Below are positions 6,246 through 6,275 of a stretch of DNA of 6,275 nucleotides, piece after piece. Below the pieces are notes generated by a model. That model was not told where the DNA came from, did not search any database, and worked only from the letters and a program-made list of their open reading frames with translations. This stretch comes from Armatimonadota bacterium (GTDB lineage Bacteria; Armatimonadota; Zipacnadia; Zipacnadales; FEN-943): the NCBI GenBank assembly GCA_029777735.1, contig JAKORR010000199.1, positions 1 to 6,275 on the forward strand, given 5' to 3'. The stretch's first letter is position 1, and each line of letters starts with the position of its first letter. The position numbers and the translations under genes are program-made.

Positions 6246-6275
6246 CTACTTGGCGGTGAACACAACAAGGCTCCA
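6246..6275 (-). CDS. possible C-terminal end of an upstream gene (partial)
   Basis: Reading leftwards from the right edge, one frame gives nine codons, WSLVVFTAK, ending in TAG at 6246-6248. The mix of hydrophobic residues and a final Lys is plausible for a protein C-terminus, and the gene would be co-directional with the sialidase-like gene 80 bases further on. Nine residues are far too few to identify a family, and the frame may be chance. Confidence 0.25.
   Translation of the reverse strand, partial: WSLVVFTAK

Overview
The window is GC-rich throughout. It holds three complete protein genes, the 3' end of a fourth at the left edge, and possibly the last codons of a fifth at the right edge. 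Two of the complete genes encode large predicted secreted proteins of carbohydrate-active type. The third is a cytoplasmic enzyme of the uroporphyrinogen decarboxylase (URO-D)/methyltransferase superfamily. Expanded URO-D-like paralogues, BNR/sialidase-type proteins and multidomain secreted proteins ending in a discoidin domain are common in glycan-degrading, often uncultured bacteria such as Planctomycetota, Lentisphaerota, Armatimonadota and Hydrogenedentota. I infer a chromosome or metagenome contig from such a lineage. No rRNA or other marker gene is present to confirm this.

Plus-strand half (1-3266): the left edge carries the last 44 codons of a HEAT-repeat protein, ending at 136. An 88-base gap follows, with a Shine-Dalgarno sequence at 212-217. 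Next is a 1013-residue secreted protein starting at ATG 225. It reads in order: signal peptide, a Rossmann/flavodoxin-like domain resembling the ThuA/class I glutamine-amidotransferase fold, a short beta-sandwich, a large (alpha/alpha)-toroid catalytic-type domain, a fibronectin type III domain and a C-terminal F5/8 type C (discoidin) domain.

Minus-strand half (3313-6165): reading leftwards, a secreted sialidase/BNR-repeat protein with five Asp-boxes and an N-terminal concanavalin-like module is followed after 57 bases by the URO-D/MtaA-like gene. Each has its own ribosome binding site, and they probably form one transcript. The two halves converge on a 46-base gap containing a 7-bp hairpin.

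Working model (inference): the two exported proteins bind and cleave, or otherwise process, a complex glycan outside the cytoplasm. The URO-D-like protein may act inside the cell on a released, possibly methylated, compound through zinc-thiolate methyl-transfer chemistry. I found no rRNA, tRNA, CRISPR array, insertion sequence or integrase. The most unusual items are the domain order and unassigned toroid of the plus-strand protein, and the pairing of a BNR/sialidase protein with a URO-D-type putative methyltransferase.
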